Assembly: GCF_036195325.1 (NCBI RefSeq)
Contig: NZ_CP108101.1
Location: forward strand, 2,852,001-2,916,000
DNA length: 64,000 nt
Reading direction: 5' to 3'
Source of the DNA: Streptomyces sp. NBC_00234
Lineage (GTDB): Bacteria > Actinomycetota > Actinomycetes > Streptomycetales > Streptomycetaceae
Shown here: positions 1-8,069 of the stretch, in pieces
Layout: every line of letters begins with the position of its first letter
How positions within the stretch are numbered: position 1 is the first letter of the stretch
Notes under the pieces: generated by a model
What the model saw: only the letters and a program-made list of their open reading frames with translations
Told to the model about the DNA's origin: nothing
Databases searched by the model: none
Made by a program: the position numbers and the translations under genes

Positions 1-237
1 GGTCTCATCTGCCGTGTGCACCGTACAGCCACCCGTCAACGGCAGAATGATCCATTCACTCTCCCCGGTGGCCAGGGTGTGAACACCTCCCGGTTCCAGT
101 TCGAGCACGCGCAGACTCGACCGGTCCCAGCCGGCCCCCTCGGGATCGATGTCGAGGGCGTAGGCGTCGCTTCCCGCGCTGCCCGCCGGGAGGTGGTGGC
201 GGCCGTGCCGCGGGTCCGTGTGCGTCGTCATCTCCAT
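1..237 (-). CDS. iolB: 5-deoxy-glucuronate isomerase, N-terminal part (cut by window edge)
   Basis: IolB isomerises 5-deoxy-D-glucuronate to 2-deoxy-5-keto-D-gluconate in cytosolic myo-inositol catabolism. Only about 77 N-terminal residues are visible; the gene runs past position 1. The visible part contains LRVLELEPGGVHTL and ESEWIILPLTGGCTV, the start of the IolB cupin fold. Two in-frame ATGs lie at 237 and 231, behind AGGAGG at about 251-256, so the exact start is uncertain by two codons. The upstream aldolase gene ends 17 bp away, so the genes are very likely one operon with iolC. The missing C-terminus is a window artefact. Confidence 0.85.
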   Translation of the reverse strand, partial: MEMTTHTDPRHGRHHLPAGSAGSDAYALDIDPEGAGWDRSSLRVLELEPGGVHTLATGESEWIILPLTGGCTVHTADET

Positions 238-254
238 GCCCTTTCCATGCCCTC

Positions 255-1142
255 CTAGAGCAGTGCCACGGCCGCGTCGACCGCCCCGGCCACATCGCCG
301 TCGGCCGGATAGAGCAACGAGCGGCCCACCACCAGCCCCTGGACGGACGGCAGTCGCAGCGCGCCGCGCCACTTCTCGTACGCGCCGTCGAGATCGCCGC
401 CGACCTCACCGCCGAGCAGCACGGCGGGCAGGGTGGAGGTCTCCATCACCTGGGCCATGTCGTCGGGGTTCTCCGTGACGGGGACCTTGAGCCAGGTGTA
501 CGCGGAGGTGCCCGCGAGCCCCGAGGCGATGGCGATGGACGTGGTGACGGCGGCTGCGCCCAGGTCGTTGCGGAGCCGGCCGTCGACACGGTGACAGAGG
601 AACGGCTCGACGAAGACGGGCAGCCGGTGCGCCGCCATGTCGTCGATGACGCGGGCGGTGGAGTGCAGGGTGTCGAGGGAGCCCGGGTCGTCGTAGTCGA
701 TGCGGAGCAGCAGTTTGCCCGCGTCGAAACCGAGCCTGGCCAGGTCGGTGGGCCGGTGGCCGGTGAAGCGGTCGTCCAGCTCGAAGGCGGCGCCCGCGAG
801 TCCACCGCGGTTCATGGAGCCGATGACGACCTTGCTCTCCAGGGCACCGAGGAGCAGCAGGTCGTCGAGGATGTCGGCGGTGGCGAGGACCCCGTCGACG
901 CCCGGCCGGGAGAGTGCGAGGCAGAGCCGGTCCAGGAGCTCGAAGCGGTTGGCCATGGCCAGTTCGCGGTCGCCGACGGCGAGCGAGCCGCGGGCCGGAT
1001 GGTCGGCCGCGACGATCATCAGTCGTCCGCCGGCGGAGACGAGGGGGCGCCTCCGGCGCCGCCCTGCGGCCTCGGCGACGGCCTCCGGATGGTGCACCCG
1101 CAGCCGGACGAGCTCGGAGGCGGAGGAGGCGGCCGGCGTCAT
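255..1142 (-). CDS. Cgl0158-type (beta/alpha)8-barrel aldolase of the inositol operon
   Basis: A 295-residue protein of the DeoC/LacD-like aldolase superfamily, of the type found beside iolC in actinobacteria. Visible features are the barrel start GGRLMIVAADHPARG, GVLATADILDDLLLLGAL and the segment DAGKLLLRIDYDD, whose lysine is a plausible Schiff-base or substrate-binding residue. The C-terminal phosphate-binding strand region is QGLVVGRSLLYPADGD. By context it probably cleaves 2-deoxy-5-keto-D-gluconate 6-phosphate (the IolJ step), because it sits between the kinase gene and iolB. The ATG at 1142 overlaps the iolC stop in an ATGA junction, which implies translational coupling. The reaction is inferred from position and fold. 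Confidence 0.75.
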   Translation of the reverse strand: MTPAASSASELVRLRVHHPEAVAEAAGRRRRRPLVSAGGRLMIVAADHPARGSLAVGDRELAMANRFELLDRLCLALSRPGVDGVLATADILDDLLLLGALESKVVIGSMNRGGLAGAAFELDDRFTGHRPTDLARLGFDAGKLLLRIDYDDPGSLDTLHSTARVIDDMAAHRLPVFVEPFLCHRVDGRLRNDLGAAAVTTSIAIASGLAGTSAYTWLKVPVTENPDDMAQVMETSTLPAVLLGGEVGGDLDGAYEKWRGALRLPSVQGLVVGRSLLYPADGDVAGAVDAAVALL

Positions 1143-2188
1143 GAGACCGCTCCGGTCGTGAGGACGGCGCCGTCGGCCAGGGCCTGTTCGACCTCGTCCG
1201 GGAACGGCATCGCGGACGAGCAGGCCAGCCGGGACGCGACGATGGCACCGGCCGCGTTCGCGTACCGCATGATGCGTTCGGTCTCCCATCCGGCGAGCAG
1301 CCCGTGGCAGAGCGCCCCGCCGAACGCGTCCCCGGCGCCGAGCCCGTTGACGACCTCCACGGGCAGGGGCGGTACGTCGGCCGTGGTGCCGTCGCGGTGA
1401 ACGGCCAGAACGCCCTTGGGACCCTGCTTGACGACGGCCAGCTCGACCCCGGCCGCCAGCAGGGCGCGGGCGGCGGCATACGGCTCGCGTTCCCCGGTGG
1501 CGATCTCGCACTCGTCGAGATTGCCGACGGCCACGGTGGCGTGGGCGAGCGCTTCGCGGTAGCGCGCGGGCGCCACGGTCCTGTGGTCGCCCTCCCAGAA
1601 CATCGGCCGCCAGTCGAGATCGAAGACGGTGACACCGGACGCGCCCTCCCCTGCCGGCTCATCGGCACGGGCATCACTCCGTGCCTCGCCGCGGGCCTCG
1701 CTCCGGGCCTCGCTCCGGGCGCGGAGTGCGGCGAGGGTCGACGCGCGGCTCGGTTCCGCGCACAGCCCGGTGCCCGTCATCCAGAACACCCGGGCGGCGC
1801 GCACCGCGTCCAGGTCCAGTTCCGCACCGCGGATCTCCAGGTCGGGCGCCTTGGGCAGGCGGTAGAAGTAGAGCGGGAAGTCGTCCGGCGGGAAGATCTC
1901 GCAGAAGGTGACCGGGGTCGGATACTCCTCGACGCCCGTCACCCACCGGTCGTCCACCCCGAACTCCCGCAGCTGTCCGCGGAGATAGTCACCGAAGGCG
2001 TCCCGTCCGGTCCGGGTGATCACGGCCGTGCGCCGGCCGAGACGGGCCGCGGCCACCGCGACATTGGTCGGCGAGCCGCCGAGGAACTTCCCGAAGGTCT
2101 CGACGCGAGCGAGCGGCACACCGGCCTGCAGGGGGTAGATGTCCACCCCGATCCGCCCCATGGTGATCACGTCGTACGGCTCAGGCAT
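1139..2188 (-). CDS. iolC: 5-dehydro-2-deoxygluconokinase (PfkB family)
   Basis: Phosphorylates 2-deoxy-5-keto-D-gluconate with ATP in inositol breakdown. It is a PfkB-family sugar kinase of 349 residues. The N-terminus reads VITMGRIGVDIYPLQ, followed by KFLGGSPTNVAVAAARLG (sugar binding), and near the C-terminus NGLGAGDAFGGAL carries the anion hole and the catalytic Asp. The ATG at 2188 is chosen because GAAGGG lies six bases upstream; the in-frame ATG at 2194 has no room for a ribosome site. About 25 residues of Ala/Arg/Glu/Ser repeat (DNA about 1650-1735) interrupt the middle, making the protein slightly longer than usual. It is first in the minus-strand operon with the aldolase and iolB. 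Confidence 0.88.
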   Translation of the reverse strand: MPEPYDVITMGRIGVDIYPLQAGVPLARVETFGKFLGGSPTNVAVAAARLGRRTAVITRTGRDAFGDYLRGQLREFGVDDRWVTGVEEYPTPVTFCEIFPPDDFPLYFYRLPKAPDLEIRGAELDLDAVRAARVFWMTGTGLCAEPSRASTLAALRARSEARSEARGEARSDARADEPAGEGASGVTVFDLDWRPMFWEGDHRTVAPARYREALAHATVAVGNLDECEIATGEREPYAAARALLAAGVELAVVKQGPKGVLAVHRDGTTADVPPLPVEVVNGLGAGDAFGGALCHGLLAGWETERIMRYANAAGAIVASRLACSSAMPFPDEVEQALADGAVLTTGAVS

Positions 2189-2237
2189 ACGCATCCCTTC
2201 GCGCCGCGGTTCGACCACGGCCGGACGGCTGGTCCCA

Positions 2238-2300
2238 GGTCTAGCCCTCCCTCGGAACCCTGTCAACATTTTGTCCGGACATTCGGACGAACTCTTGACA
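2238..2300. promoter_or_regulatory. Divergent promoter region with 40-bp palindromic operator
   Basis: On the minus strand, TTGACA (2266-2261) and TAGACC (2243-2238) are separated by 17 bp and form a good promoter for iolC. On the plus strand, TTGACA at 2295-2300 could be the -35 element for the isomerase gene, although no clear -10 follows. Positions 2261-2300 form one imperfect palindrome: the arms TGTCAACATTTTGTCCG and, read on the other strand, TGTCAAGAGTTCGTCCG agree at 14 of 17 positions around a 6-bp centre. Both -35 elements are therefore the outer ends of one symmetric site, the expected layout for a repressor that closes both promoters. The regulator is not in the window. Confidence 0.6.
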
Positions 2301-2330
2301 CTCCTCGGCGAGGACCGGAGGGTGGGCGAT

Positions 2331-3257
2331 ATGACCTCCTCCGTACCCTCTCCGGCCCGCCTCCGTATCGGCTCGGCACCTGATTCGTGGGGGGTGTGGT
2401 TCCCCGACGATCCGCAGCAAGTGCCCTGGCAGCGCTTCCTCGACGAGGTCGCCGAGGCCGGTTACGAATGGATCGAGCTCGGTCCGTACGGCTACCTCCC
2501 CGTCGACCCGGCCCGGCTGACGGAGGAGACCGAACGCCGTGGACTCACCGTCTCGGCGGGCACCGTCTTCACCGGATTGCACCACGGCCCCGCCGTCTGG
2601 GACCGGACCTGGGCGCATGTCGCCGAGATCGCGGCACTCACCCGGGCCATGGGCGCCGAGCACCTCGTGGTCATCCCGTCGTTCTGGCGCGACGACAAGA
2701 CGGGCGAGGTGCTGGAGGACCGCACACTCACGGCGGCGCAGTGGCGCGATCTGACCGTCCAGACGGAGCGGCTGGGCCGCGAGGTCCAGGACCGCTACGG
2801 GCTGCGGATCGTCGTCCACCCGCACGCCGATACGCACATCGACAGCGAGGAGAACGTCAGCCGCTTCCTCGACGCCACCGACCCCGACCTCGTCTCGCTC
2901 TGCCTGGACACCGGCCACTACGCGTACTGCGGCGGGGACAGTGTCGAGCTCCTCAAGACCTACGGCGAGCGCATCGGCTATCTGCACCTCAAGCAGGTCG
3001 ATCCCGAGATCCTGGCCGAAGTCGTCGCCGACGGGGTGCCGTTCGGGCCGGCCGTGGCCCGCGGAGTGATGTGCGAGCCGCCGCACGGGGTCCCCGCGCT
3101 CGAACCGGTCCTGGAGGCCGCCCGCGCCCTGGACGTCGATATGTTCGCGATCGTCGAGCAGGACATGTACCCCTGTCCGCCCGACAAGCCGTTCCCGATC
3201 GCCCGCCGCACCCGTGACTTCCTCCGCTCCTGCGGCGCGCCCCGCAGTCCCCACTGA
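2331..3257 (+). CDS. Sugar phosphate isomerase/epimerase (TIM barrel), probably inositol pathway
   Basis: A 308-residue AP-endonuclease-2-type TIM barrel, the fold shared by IolE (inosose dehydratase), IolI and hydroxypyruvate isomerases. Expected metal ligands are visible as VVHPHADTHI, CLDTGHYAYCGG (Asp and His), YLHLKQVD (His) and IVEQDMY (Glu). The ATG at 2331 has GGAGGG nine bases upstream. It diverges from iolC across a shared palindrome, which points to inositol or a related polyol as substrate, for example an inosose dehydratase or isomerase. The fold is certain; the exact reaction cannot be fixed from sequence alone. Confidence 0.72.
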   Translation: MTSSVPSPARLRIGSAPDSWGVWFPDDPQQVPWQRFLDEVAEAGYEWIELGPYGYLPVDPARLTEETERRGLTVSAGTVFTGLHHGPAVWDRTWAHVAEIAALTRAMGAEHLVVIPSFWRDDKTGEVLEDRTLTAAQWRDLTVQTERLGREVQDRYGLRIVVHPHADTHIDSEENVSRFLDATDPDLVSLCLDTGHYAYCGGDSVELLKTYGERIGYLHLKQVDPEILAEVVADGVPFGPAVARGVMCEPPHGVPALEPVLEAARALDVDMFAIVEQDMYPCPPDKPFPIARRTRDFLRSCGAPRSPH

Positions 3258-3454
3258 CCTCGCTCCGTCACGGCTGTCACCTCCTCGTCACACATATCTC
3301 CGTTACGCGGGTCTTCCGTCACAGGCGCCCGACATCTCTCCCCGATCGTCACTCTGCGTCGTTGACCGGACACAGGCTGAGTGATCGTCAGCGTCCATGC
3401 CGCACATCCCCCCGACGGCCCCCGCCGCCGCTGCGGTACAGAGAGGTGTCACCC

Positions 3455-3652
3455 ATGACGGACAGAAGTCTCTGGTCCTACAAGGACATTGCCGCGCACA
3501 TCCGGGTGCAGCCGGACACCATCCGCTCCTATCGCAAGCACGGTCTGCTCCCACCTCCCGACCACGTGGAGAACGGCAAGCCCTATTGGTACGCGGACAC
3601 GGTCCGTGCCTGGGTCGCCTCCCGCCCCGGCAACCGCGGACGACGCGACTGA
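3455..3652 (+). CDS. Small helix-turn-helix DNA-binding protein (65 aa, MerR/excisionase-like)
   Basis: A free-standing DNA-binding domain of 65 residues. The segment SYKDIAAHIRVQPDTIRSYR reads as a helix-turn-helix of the MerR/AlpA/excisionase superfamily, followed by HGLLPPPDHVENGKPYWYAD, the wing that carries the family's proline-rich turn. The ATG at 3455 has GAGAGG about eight bases upstream. There is no effector domain, so it is probably a small regulator. It sits alone between the inositol genes and the alcohol dehydrogenase; no integrase or phage gene is near, so a role as excisionase is unsupported. TTGACC at about 3363 is a possible -35 element. Confidence 0.75.
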   Translation: MTDRSLWSYKDIAAHIRVQPDTIRSYRKHGLLPPPDHVENGKPYWYADTVRAWVASRPGNRGRRD

Positions 3653-3719
3653 CCTGACCTCTCCCCCGCCCCCGTACGACGACCGGTCCCCTCCGGCGCC
3701 GTGCGGGGCCTCCTTCGTG

Positions 3720-4781
3720 CTACTCCGACGGTGCGGTGCCCGACGGTTCGATGATCGTCACGCCCGCACCGGGCGCCGTCCCCATGGCGGCGAGCGCGGC
3801 CGGGGCCGCGTCCAGCGGGATGGTGGACGTCACCAGCAGATCCGGGCGCAGCGTCCCGGCCCGCACCATGTCCATCATCGGCCGGTAGTCGTGGGCGGCC
3901 ATGCCGTGGCTGCCGAGGATCTCCAGCTCCAGACCGATCACCCGCGCCATGGGCACGACCGGGTCGCCGGTCGCGGAGGGCAGCAGGCCCACCTGTATAT
4001 GGCGGCCCTGCCGGCGCAGGCTCCGTACCGAGGCGGCACAGGTGACCGGTGAACCGAGCGCGTCGATCGACAGATGCGCACCGCCGCCCGTGAGTTCGCG
4101 CACCGCTTCGTCCGCGCCCTCCGGATGCGCCGAGGCGTCCACGCACGCCGCCGCACCGAAGGCCCGCGCCAGCTCCAGGGCTCGTGGGGAGACATCGACC
4201 GCCACGACGCGTGCCCCGCACGCCACCGCGATCATCACGGCCGACAGACCGACCCCGCCGCAACCGTGCACCGCGACCCACTCCCCCGGTGCCACCCGGC
4301 CCTGGCCGACGACGGCCCGGAAGGCGGTGGCGAACCGGCAGCCGAGTCCGGCCGCCGTGGCGAACGACAGCCCCTCCGGCAGCGCGACCAGATTGACGTC
4401 CGCCTGCTCCAGCGCCACGTACTCGGCGAAGGAGCCCCAGTGCGTGAACCCGGGCTGGGTCTGCCGCTCGCAGACCTGCTGGGCGCCGGCCGCACATGCC
4501 TCGCACCGGCCGCAGGCGCAGACGAAGGGCACCGTCACCCGGTCGCCCGGACGCCAGTTGACGACATCGGCGCCCACCGCCTCGACCACACCGGCCAGTT
4601 CATGACCGGGCACGTGAGGGAGGGTGATGTCCGGGTCGTGGCCCATCCAGCCGTGCCAGTCGCTGCGACACAGGCCGGTGGCCTCGACCCGGACCACCAC
4701 GCCCTGGGCGGAGGGAGCCGGATCGGGCACCTCCCGCAGCCGGGCCTCCTGCCCGAACTCCTCGAACACAACTGCCCGCAT
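3720..4781 (-). CDS. Zinc-dependent alcohol dehydrogenase, MDR superfamily
   Basis: A 353-residue medium-chain dehydrogenase, predicted NAD(P)-dependent and cytosolic. Catalytic zinc ligands are in [10 protein letters not shown] (Cys), [10 protein letters not shown] (His-Glu) and LGCRFATAF (Cys). The structural zinc loop is [17 protein letters not shown] with four cysteines. The Rossmann motif is [14 protein letters not shown]. The start at 4781 gives the typical family N-terminus [10 protein letters not shown]. Substrate is not predictable. It is monocistronic and lies tail to tail with the small HTH gene; the two stops are 68 bp apart. Confidence 0.88.
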   Translation of the reverse strand: MRAVVFEEFGQEARLREVPDPAPSAQGVVVRVEATGLCRSDWHGWMGHDPDITLPHVPGHELAGVVEAVGADVVNWRPGDRVTVPFVCACGRCEACAAGAQQVCERQTQPGFTHWGSFAEYVALEQADVNLVALPEGLSFATAAGLGCRFATAFRAVVGQGRVAPGEWVAVHGCGGVGLSAVMIAVACGARVVAVDVSPRALELARAFGAAACVDASAHPEGADEAVRELTGGGAHLSIDALGSPVTCAASVRSLRRQGRHIQVGLLPSATGDPVVPMARVIGLELEILGSHGMAAHDYRPMMDMVRAGTLRPDLLVTSTIPLDAAPAALAAMGTAPGAGVTIIEPSGTAPSE

Positions 4782-5020
4782 CGGTTCCGCCCTTCGCCTC
4801 GTCCGCCGCTCGGAGGCGCCGAATCTACGCCCCGCCACTGATCTTGTCCCGCCCCTCACCGGACTCGGACACCCCGCCCGCCTCCGCGTCCACCGGAGCC
4901 TTCGGAGCAGGTGGGGGACCCGCTGATCGGCGAATCCGCACCCGGCGCGGCCCCACGCGCCCGATAAGGGCATGAAGCATAGGATTTGGGCACCCTAGGA
5001 GACACCCAACGGGAGTTCGC

Positions 5021-5224
5021 GTGAACTGGATCGCTTCAGATTCCCCACAGCCCCCACGGAACCCTCAGCAGACCCGGTCCACCCAGCCCCTTCAACGCCC
5101 CCAGCCACCCGCGCCCCCGGCGCCGCGCGGCCCGGCCTGCGGAAGCGCCGCCTCTGGGGCGGGATCACCCTCTGAGCCCTCACCGCGCTCGCCACGACCA
5201 GGAACTCGCATTGATACCCCCTAG
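5021..5224 (+). pseudogene. Possible decayed ORF (truncated, frameshifted) upstream of the copper genes
   Basis: In the 532-bp gap between the dehydrogenase and copZ, a GTG at 5021 with GGGAG upstream opens a frame starting MNWIASDSPQPPRNPQQ, very rich in Pro and Gln. Around 5135 the sequence makes better sense one base shifted, reading GLRKRRLWGGITL, a stop, then ALTALATT, which looks like the cytoplasmic tail and first membrane segment of a membrane protein. The original frame runs into the CsoR operator. I read this as the remnant of a proline-rich membrane protein, but a short non-coding stretch cannot be excluded. I see nothing in 4782-4975. Confidence 0.3.
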
Positions 5225-5230
5225 GGGTAT
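5214..5230. promoter_or_regulatory. CsoR-type copper operator
   Basis: The 17-bp site ATACCCC-CTA-GGGGTAT has perfect 7-bp inverted arms around a 3-bp centre, matching the G/C-tract palindrome bound by actinobacterial CsoR repressors. TATAGT at 5228-5233 overlaps its right edge and is a likely -10 box, so bound CsoR would block RNA polymerase and Cu(I) would relieve this. It lies 84 bp upstream of copZ. CsoR itself is not encoded in the window. Confidence 0.88.
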
Positions 5231-5313
5231 AGTGTGAGACAGGTGAGGGCGCACCGGCTCCGTCGGGCTCCCGCACGTCGCACCCACCTGTGTTTGCCGA
5301 AGAGGAGAACGCC

Positions 5314-5622
5314 ATGACCGCCGAGACCGAGACCCCCCAGGCCACCACCGGCTCCTGCTGCTCGCCCACCGGCTCGTGCCACGACGGCGCGACGGATGCC
5401 CAGGCGGGCGCCGTCACCACGGTGTACGAGGTGAAGGGCATGACCTGCGGCCACTGCGAAGGCGCCGTCTCCGAGGAGATCTCCGGAATCGACGGGGTCA
5501 CCTCCGTGAAGGCGGTCGCCTCCACCGGCCTGGTGACCGTGGCCTCCCGGGCGCCGCTGGACGAGGACGCGGTGCGCGCCGCGGTCGACGAGGCGGGCTA
5601 CGAGCTCATCGGCCCCGCCTGA
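5314..5622 (+). CDS. copZ: Copper chaperone with HMA domain and cysteine-rich N-terminus
   Basis: A 102-residue cytosolic Cu(I) carrier that should deliver copper to the adjacent CopA ATPase. The heavy-metal-associated domain covers about residues 35-102, with the metal site GMTCGHCEGAV. Unusually, residues 14-27 form a second cysteine-rich patch (GSCCSPTGSCHDG), which could bind additional metal. The ATG at 5314 is preceded by AGAGGAGA; an upstream in-frame GTG at 5290 lacks such a site. It is the first gene behind the CsoR operator and 113 bp ahead of copA. Confidence 0.92.
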   Translation: MTAETETPQATTGSCCSPTGSCHDGATDAQAGAVTTVYEVKGMTCGHCEGAVSEEISGIDGVTSVKAVASTGLVTVASRAPLDEDAVRAAVDEAGYELIGPA

Positions 5623-5735
5623 GCCTCCGGAGTTCCGCACGTCCCACCCGCACCACCGCACCATGCCGTCGGGCCGGACCTACCAGCAGATACTGGTGGG
5701 GTACGGCCCGATCTGCGTTACCCAGGAGTTCGGAC

Positions 5736-8069
5736 ATGGCCAGCACCACAACAGCCGAGGTCCCGGCTGCGGAATCCTCCGAGACCGAGCTCACGATCGG
5801 TGGGATGACCTGCGCCTCGTGTGCGGCCCGCGTCGAGAAGAAGCTCAACCGGATGGAAGGCGTCACCGCCACCGTCAACTACGCCACCGAGAAGGCGCAC
5901 GTCTCCTTCGGCGAGGGGACGGAGGTGGCGGACCTCGTCGCCGTGGTCGAGAAGACCGGCTACACCGCCCGCCCCGTACCCCGCCCGGCCCCGGCCCCGC
6001 CGCCGTCGGCCGCACCCGGGCCCACCGCCGGAGGGACCGCACCGGCTGGAGCGCCGGCCACCGACGGCGAAGAAGCATCCGCGGCGGAGGGGGCCGCCAC
6101 CGACACCCTCGCCGCACTCCGGCAGCGCCTCCTCGTCTCCGCGGTGCTCTCCCTCCCCGTCGTGCTGCTCGCGATGGTCCCGGCCCTCCAGTTCGACAAC
6201 TGGCAGTGGCTCTCCCTCACCCTGGCCGCCCCCGTGGTCGTCTGGGGCGGGCTGCCCTTCCACCGCGCCACCTGGACCAACCTCCGGCACGGCGCGGCCA
6301 CCATGGACACGCTCGTCTCGATCGGTACCCTCGCGGCGTTCGGCTGGTCGCTGTGGGCCCTGTTCCTCGGGGACGCGGGCATGCCCGGCATGCGGCACGG
6401 CTTCGACCTCACCGCCTCGCGCGCCGACGCCAGCTCGACGATCTACCTGGAGGTCGCGTCGGGTGTCATCACCTTCATCCTGCTGGGCCGGTACCTGGAG
6501 GCGCGGTCCAAGCGGAAGGCCGGTTCGGCACTGCGCGCGCTGATGCATCTCGGCGCCAAGGACGTCGCGGTCCTCAGGGACGGTACGGAGGTACGCGTCC
6601 CGGTCGGCCGGCTCGCCGTCGGGGACCGCTTCGTGGTCCGGCCCGGGGAGAAGATCGCCACCGACGGCACCGTCGTCGAGGGCGTGTCCGCCGTGGACGC
6701 AGCCCTGCTGACCGGTGAGTCGGTCCCGGTGGACGTGAGCGCAGGCGACGAGGTCACCGGAGCCACCGTGAACGTCTCCGGCCGGCTCGTCGTCGAGGCC
6801 ACCCGCGTCGGCGCCGACACCCAGCTCGCCCGGATGGCCAAGCTCGTCGAGGACGCCCAGAACGGCAAGGCGGCGGTACAACGCCTCGCCGACCGGATCT
6901 CCGCCGTCTTCGTGCCCGTGGTGCTCCTGATCGCCCTGGGCACCCTGGTCACCTGGCTCCTGCTCACCGACGACGCCACCGCCGCGTTCACCGCCGCGGT
7001 CGCCGTCCTGATCATCGCCTGCCCCTGCGCCCTCGGCCTCGCCACACCCACCGCGCTCATGGTCGGCACCGGACGCGGAGCCCAGCTCGGCATCCTCATC
7101 AAGGGCCCCGAAGTCCTCGAAACCACCCGCCGCGTCGACACGATCGTCCTCGACAAGACCGGCACCGTCACCACCGGCCGCATGACCCTCCTGAACGTCC
7201 ACACCACCGACGGCACCACCGAAACGGACGTCCTGCGCATCGCCGGAGCCCTCGAACACTCCTCCGAACACCCCATCGCCCAAGCAGTCGCCACAGGCGC
7301 CGCCGCCAAGGTCGGCACCCTCCCCACCCCCGAGGACTTCACCAACGTCCCCGGCCTCGGCGTCCGCGGCACCGTCGACGGACACCGGGCGCTGGTCGGG
7401 CGTCCGAAGCTGCTCACGGAGGCCGGGATCACCCTGCCCCCACCCCTGGCCGCCGCGATGACGGAGGCGGCGGAGCGGGGCCGTACGGCCGTCGCCGTCG
7501 CCTGGGACGGCGAGGCACGGGCGGTCCTCGAAGTCGCCGACGCGATCAAGGACACCAGCGCGGAGGCCGTCGCCGAACTGCGCGCCCTGGGCCTGCGCCC
7601 CGTTCTGCTCACCGGGGACAACCGGGCCGTGGCGGACTCCGTCGCCCGCGCGACCGGGATCGACGAGGTGTACGCGGAGGTGCTCCCGCAGGAGAAGGTG
7701 GACGTGATCCGGCGGCTACGGGCCGAGGGCCGGACGGTCGCCATGGTCGGCGACGGCGTCAACGACGCGGCTGCGCTCGCCACCGCCGACCTCGGTCTGG
7801 CGATGGGAACCGGCACGGATGCGGCGATCGAGGCGAGCGACCTGACGCTCGTTCGTGGAGATCTCAAGGTTGCCGCCGATGCCATCCGACTCTCCCGCAG
7901 CACCCTCGCGACCATCAGGGGCAACCTCTTCTGGGCGTTCGGCTACAACGTGGCCGCCCTGCCACTCGCCGCATTCGGCCTGCTCAACCCCATGATCGCG
8001 GGCGCGGCGATGGCTTTTTCGTCCGTCTTCGTCGTGACGAACAGCCTCCGGTTGCGCTCCTTCACGTAA
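5736..8069 (+). CDS. copA: Copper-exporting P1B-type ATPase
   Basis: A 777-residue membrane ATPase that pumps Cu(I) out of the cytosol. In order it has one N-terminal HMA domain (GMTCASCAARVEKKL), an Ala/Pro-rich linker, paired membrane helices, the actuator motif TGESVPV, the metal-binding membrane motif CPCALGLATPTA, the phosphorylation site DKTGTVTTG, the P1B-specific SSEHPIAQA, and the hinge GDGVNDAAALA. All catalytic residues are present. The ATG at 5736 follows CAGGAG at a normal distance. It shares the CsoR-controlled promoter region with copZ. Confidence 0.95.
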   Translation: MASTTTAEVPAAESSETELTIGGMTCASCAARVEKKLNRMEGVTATVNYATEKAHVSFGEGTEVADLVAVVEKTGYTARPVPRPAPAPPPSAAPGPTAGGTAPAGAPATDGEEASAAEGAATDTLAALRQRLLVSAVLSLPVVLLAMVPALQFDNWQWLSLTLAAPVVVWGGLPFHRATWTNLRHGAATMDTLVSIGTLAAFGWSLWALFLGDAGMPGMRHGFDLTASRADASSTIYLEVASGVITFILLGRYLEARSKRKAGSALRALMHLGAKDVAVLRDGTEVRVPVGRLAVGDRFVVRPGEKIATDGTVVEGVSAVDAALLTGESVPVDVSAGDEVTGATVNVSGRLVVEATRVGADTQLARMAKLVEDAQNGKAAVQRLADRISAVFVPVVLLIALGTLVTWLLLTDDATAAFTAAVAVLIIACPCALGLATPTALMVGTGRGAQLGILIKGPEVLETTRRVDTIVLDKTGTVTTGRMTLLNVHTTDGTTETDVLRIAGALEHSSEHPIAQAVATGAAAKVGTLPTPEDFTNVPGLGVRGTVDGHRALVGRPKLLTEAGITLPPPLAAAMTEAAERGRTAVAVAWDGEARAVLEVADAIKDTSAEAVAELRALGLRPVLLTGDNRAVADSVARATGIDEVYAEVLPQEKVDVIRRLRAEGRTVAMVGDGVNDAAALATADLGLAMGTGTDAAIEASDLTLVRGDLKVAADAIRLSRSTLATIRGNLFWAFGYNVAALPLAAFGLLNPMIAGAAMAFSSVFVVTNSLRLRSFT

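Noticed and set aside
3343..3400. Direct repeat GATCGTCA upstream of the small helix-turn-helix gene
   Set aside because: Eight bases, two copies, no symmetric arrangement with the promoter; not enough for an operator call.
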